Shown piece by piece: positions 61,760 to 64,000 of a DNA stretch of 64,000 nt. Position 1 is the stretch's first letter. The number at the start of each line of letters is the position of its first letter. The notes beneath the pieces were generated by a model that searched no databases, was not told where the DNA came from, and was given only the letters and a program-made list of their open reading frames with translations. Location: the NCBI RefSeq assembly GCF_910594985.1, contig NZ_CAJVCE010000003.1, positions 248,001 through 312,000 of the forward strand, in the 5' to 3' direction. Origin of the DNA: Paenibacillus allorhizosphaerae (GTDB lineage Bacteria > Bacillota > Bacilli > Paenibacillales > NBRC-103111). The position numbers were made by a program, and so were the translations under genes.

Positions 61760-62371
61760 CTAGTAGTCGATCTGGCCGCCGCATTCAGCCTTGAACCGCT
61801 GCACAAACTCCCTGTGAAACGAATGTTTCCGGTTGAATATTTGCCGGGATAGCTCGAAATTGAGCGCGTTTCGGGAACCGGCCACGTATTTTTCATGCTC
61901 GTCGCTTTCCCACATGCGCACGGCGTCGAACACATTCTCATCCTTGTGCGCCCCATACATGAATTTCAGCCACACTTCCTGGGAACCGAAATGATCCAGG
62001 ATATCCGCATCCTGCACTATCCGGACGTAGAACGGCTGATCCTCCCGATTCCGGGTGTTATGCAGCCTGACAATCTCCGAGACGCATTGTATTTCTTCAT
62101 TAGAAGCGTAATCCTGAAGCAACTGCGGCACCAGATATGCGCCTGTAGCCGCATGCGGCTCGATCCCTTTCGTCACGTCGTGAAACAACGCTCCGGCAAA
62201 GATAACGTCGTCTTTTGAACTGTCTCCCGGGAACAAGGCTTCCCTTAGATGAATCGCGATTTTGGCTACACGTTCGCAGTGGTAAAAAATATAACCCTTT
62301 TCCCGCTGCAAATGCGATTTCCGTTTCCCCATCGTTTTGAAAGCCAGCTCCGTCAACCGATCCCGATCCAT
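61760..62371 (-). CDS. HD-domain phosphohydrolase
   Basis: The protein has 203 residues. The metal-binding set is visible: His in YIFYHCERVAKIA, the HD pair in GALFHDVTKG, later His and Asp in RLHNTRNRED and VQDADILDHFGS. The family hydrolyses phosphate esters of nucleotides or related compounds. The substrate is unknown. GAGAAGG precedes ATG 62371. It stands alone between the oxidoreductase and sulfatase operons. Confidence 0.88.
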   Translation of the reverse strand: MDRDRLTELAFKTMGKRKSHLQREKGYIFYHCERVAKIAIHLREALFPGDSSKDDVIFAGALFHDVTKGIEPHAATGAYLVPQLLQDYASNEEIQCVSEIVRLHNTRNREDQPFYVRIVQDADILDHFGSQEVWLKFMYGAHKDENVFDAVRMWESDEHEKYVAGSRNALNFELSRQIFNRKHSFHREFVQRFKAECGGQIDY

Positions 62372-62541
62372 ACCTTCTCGCTCCCCGCTGTGGATTTTAT
62401 CGTTTCAAGGATGAATAATTTACCATAATTATGGGTTGCGAGTCTACGGATAAAATCATTTTAATCGACTATCGGCTGTACTAGCGCTCTGTCCGAATAG
62501 GTTCCTCGCGGTTGGGATCATTTGGATAGAAACAACAATGA

Positions 62542-63909
62542 TTACACGGCGCCCTCGGTGGCATGATCAGCCCGCGCCATCATCTCCTGATGCCAATTCA
62601 TGATCACACTGCGATACTGCGACGTGATATGGGGCAATACGTCGACCAGATTTACCAATTCATATGGATCTTGTTCCAGATCGTACAGATGGGTCGGCTG
62701 AAAAGCCGTTTGTTCGACGACCAGCTTGTATTTCCCTTCCCTTACCATAAACCAGTTGTAAGGCGACATCGGCCTGCCTTTGTTTTCGGCAAAAACCTGT
62801 TTCTTCCAGTCCTGCTCAAGCCCGAGCGTCATCGGGACAAAGTTGCTTCCCTCTACGTCGTCCGCCGGCATCAATCCGCAATACTCCATAATGGATGGGT
62901 AGAAGTCAACGGTAGAGATGCATTCGTCGAACACCTCTCCTCTTGCTCCTTTCGGCACTCTTACAATCAAAGGCACTCTCGTCGACTCTTCCCAGAACAG
63001 TTGTTTGTTCTTTACTCCGTGACTCCCTTGCATATCGCCATGATCCGATGTGAAAATAATGACCGTGTTGTCGTATAGCCCGGTTTCGATCAGTTTATCG
63101 ACGATTCGTCCGACGTTGTAGTCCAACTGGGAAACCATCGCATAATACATGCGCAAATATTCGTCCAGATCGTCGCCGTAGCGCAAATAGTTCGGGTCCA
63201 GCTCGTAATTCGGCGTGGGCGGACTTTCCGTTTTCGTATACGGATCGATATCGACGGCGTTCGGCCGCCGGGTCAGCCGCTTCCCGCGATACATCCGGTC
63301 AAACGGTTTGGACGGCTGTAACGGATAATGAGGATCCTGGAAAGAGACGAACATCGCGAACGGCTCATCCTTTATTTGCTCCAACCGTTCCATCGCGATA
63401 TCTGCCGTCGTTTCCGAACGGTGCTTGTTGAACTCCTCCCGATTGCCGTTTTCATCAAAAAACCATACTTGCTTCAAAAAGTCGTTGTAGCACTGGTACC
63501 CGATAAAATCTTGAAAACCGCCCCGCAATTCGGCAGGCACGCCGATATTGCCTTTCCCGCCCAAGTGCCACTTGCCGACGTAGCTGGTGCGAACGCCGCC
63601 TTCGTTCAAACGATCGGCGAGACATTTGCCGTCTGCCGGCAGCGCATCGGTGTTCCCGTATATTCCGGTTTGGCAAGCATATTTCCCGGAAAACAGCACT
63701 CCGCGATACGGCGTGCATATCGGAATATTCGAATACGTGTTTCGAAACAATACGCCATCCGCAGCCAGCTTATCGAGATGGGGCGTATGAATTTCTTCGT
63801 TACCCATGCATCCCAACGCAAACGCATGCATCTGATCCGCAAACAAGAACAGTACGTTCAGTCTATCCATACCGCGTGCACACCATCCTTTTCCGGTCAT
63901 CCGGTTCAT
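62542..63909 (-). CDS. Sulfatase (formylglycine, cysteine type)
   Basis: The protein has 455 residues and no signal peptide, so it is probably cytoplasmic. LFLFADQMH starts the metal site. The activation motif ICTPYRGVLFSGKYA holds C-x-P-x-R (Cys ~65), to be converted to formylglycine. YVGKWHLGGKG and IFTSDHGDMQGSHG are further active-site blocks. It removes sulfate from a sugar or other ester. ATG 63909 overlaps the stop of the upstream binding-protein gene (ATGA) and has GGAG close by. This favours it over the later ATG 63870. The link to an importer component suggests a sulfated glycan (inference). Confidence 0.9.
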   Translation of the reverse strand: MNRMTGKGWCARGMDRLNVLFLFADQMHAFALGCMGNEEIHTPHLDKLAADGVLFRNTYSNIPICTPYRGVLFSGKYACQTGIYGNTDALPADGKCLADRLNEGGVRTSYVGKWHLGGKGNIGVPAELRGGFQDFIGYQCYNDFLKQVWFFDENGNREEFNKHRSETTADIAMERLEQIKDEPFAMFVSFQDPHYPLQPSKPFDRMYRGKRLTRRPNAVDIDPYTKTESPPTPNYELDPNYLRYGDDLDEYLRMYYAMVSQLDYNVGRIVDKLIETGLYDNTVIIFTSDHGDMQGSHGVKNKQLFWEESTRVPLIVRVPKGARGEVFDECISTVDFYPSIMEYCGLMPADDVEGSNFVPMTLGLEQDWKKQVFAENKGRPMSPYNWFMVREGKYKLVVEQTAFQPTHLYDLEQDPYELVNLVDVLPHITSQYRSVIMNWHQEMMARADHATEGAV

Positions 63910-64000
63910 TTTTTCTCCGTCTCGATCAGTTGATTCGCCTTCTCTTCCGCTTCGCGAAGCGTCGTATTCGCATTCACGTTTTCGTTAACGGTTCTGGCAA
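63906..64000 (-). CDS. Extracellular solute-binding protein, C-terminal end (cut by window edge)
   Basis: Only the last 31 residues lie in the window. They read TVNENVNANTTLREAEEKAN and end IETEKK. The block N-T-T-L-R-E-A-E-E-K matches the C-terminal ends of the binding lipoproteins at 9862..11142 (N-T-A-L-R-E-A-E-E) and 21285..22613 (N-T-V-L-R-T-A-D-E-K). It is coupled by an ATGA overlap to the sulfatase. The identification rests on this short match. Confidence 0.6.
   Translation of the reverse strand, partial: ARTVNENVNANTTLREAEEKANQLIETEKK

Overview
The window looks like a chromosomal segment of a Paenibacillus-type bacterium (Firmicutes, Paenibacillaceae). The signs are AG-rich Shine-Dalgarno sites 6-10 bases before almost every start, frequent GTG and TTG starts, lipoprotein solute-binding proteins of the LipO type with LplB/YtcP-type permeases and no ATPase gene, large membrane-anchored AraC regulators, XerS, and an ANTAR-controlled nas cluster. 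This taxonomic call is an inference from gene content and style. I saw no rRNA, tRNA, CRISPR array, prophage or intact insertion sequence.

Region 1 (1-23.5 kb) is dominated by carbohydrate use. It holds a Gfo/Idh/MocA dehydrogenase (cut by the left edge), an AraC regulator, a GH110-like plus GH31 pair (candidate alpha-galactoside degradation), an FAD-dependent oxidoreductase, an orphan sugar-binding lipoprotein, a full LplB/YtcP/LipO-type importer beside a membrane-anchored AraC regulator, a cytoplasmic FG-GAP protein and a further AraC regulator. Inside it sit a second, divergent IF-3 and a small conserved protein. At 19.9-24.5 kb a probable DeoR regulon joins a TarJ-like dehydrogenase, a binding lipoprotein and a glycerophosphodiester phosphodiesterase.

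Region 2 (24.7-39.1 kb) is mixed. It has XerS, a MerR regulator with an imine-reductase-like target, an MFS exporter, a VOC/NUDIX/aldo-keto reductase operon, a decayed amidase, an SRAP-family protein that lacks the catalytic cysteine, a LacZ beta-galactosidase with a divergent aldose epimerase, a second NUDIX protein and a phosphoesterase.

Region 3 (39.2-47.8 kb) is nitrate assimilation. The order is transporter (nasA), nitrite reductase (nasD, nasE) and nitrate reductase (nasC). A divergent ANTAR regulator is translationally coupled to a TrpD2-like protein. The nasA leader carries two stem-loops with six-base loops having A at position 1 and G at position 4, followed by an intrinsic terminator. 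This is the layout expected for ANTAR antitermination.

Region 4 (47.8-64 kb) holds housekeeping and accessory genes: a SatA-like acetyltransferase, an SDR, a PhyH-HEAT fusion, an EamA transporter, a secreted NlpC/P60 hydrolase, an OmpR-type two-component system, a deoxynucleoside kinase, three uncharacterised proteins, a two-gene fused 2-oxoacid:ferredoxin oxidoreductase, an HD phosphohydrolase, and a sulfatase coupled to a binding protein cut by the right edge.

The strongest signals are regulatory and were read from repeated sequence: the nas ANTAR leader, matched MerR promoters, a three-site DeoR-like operator set, and a pair of matching activator sites at identical distance from two promoters.
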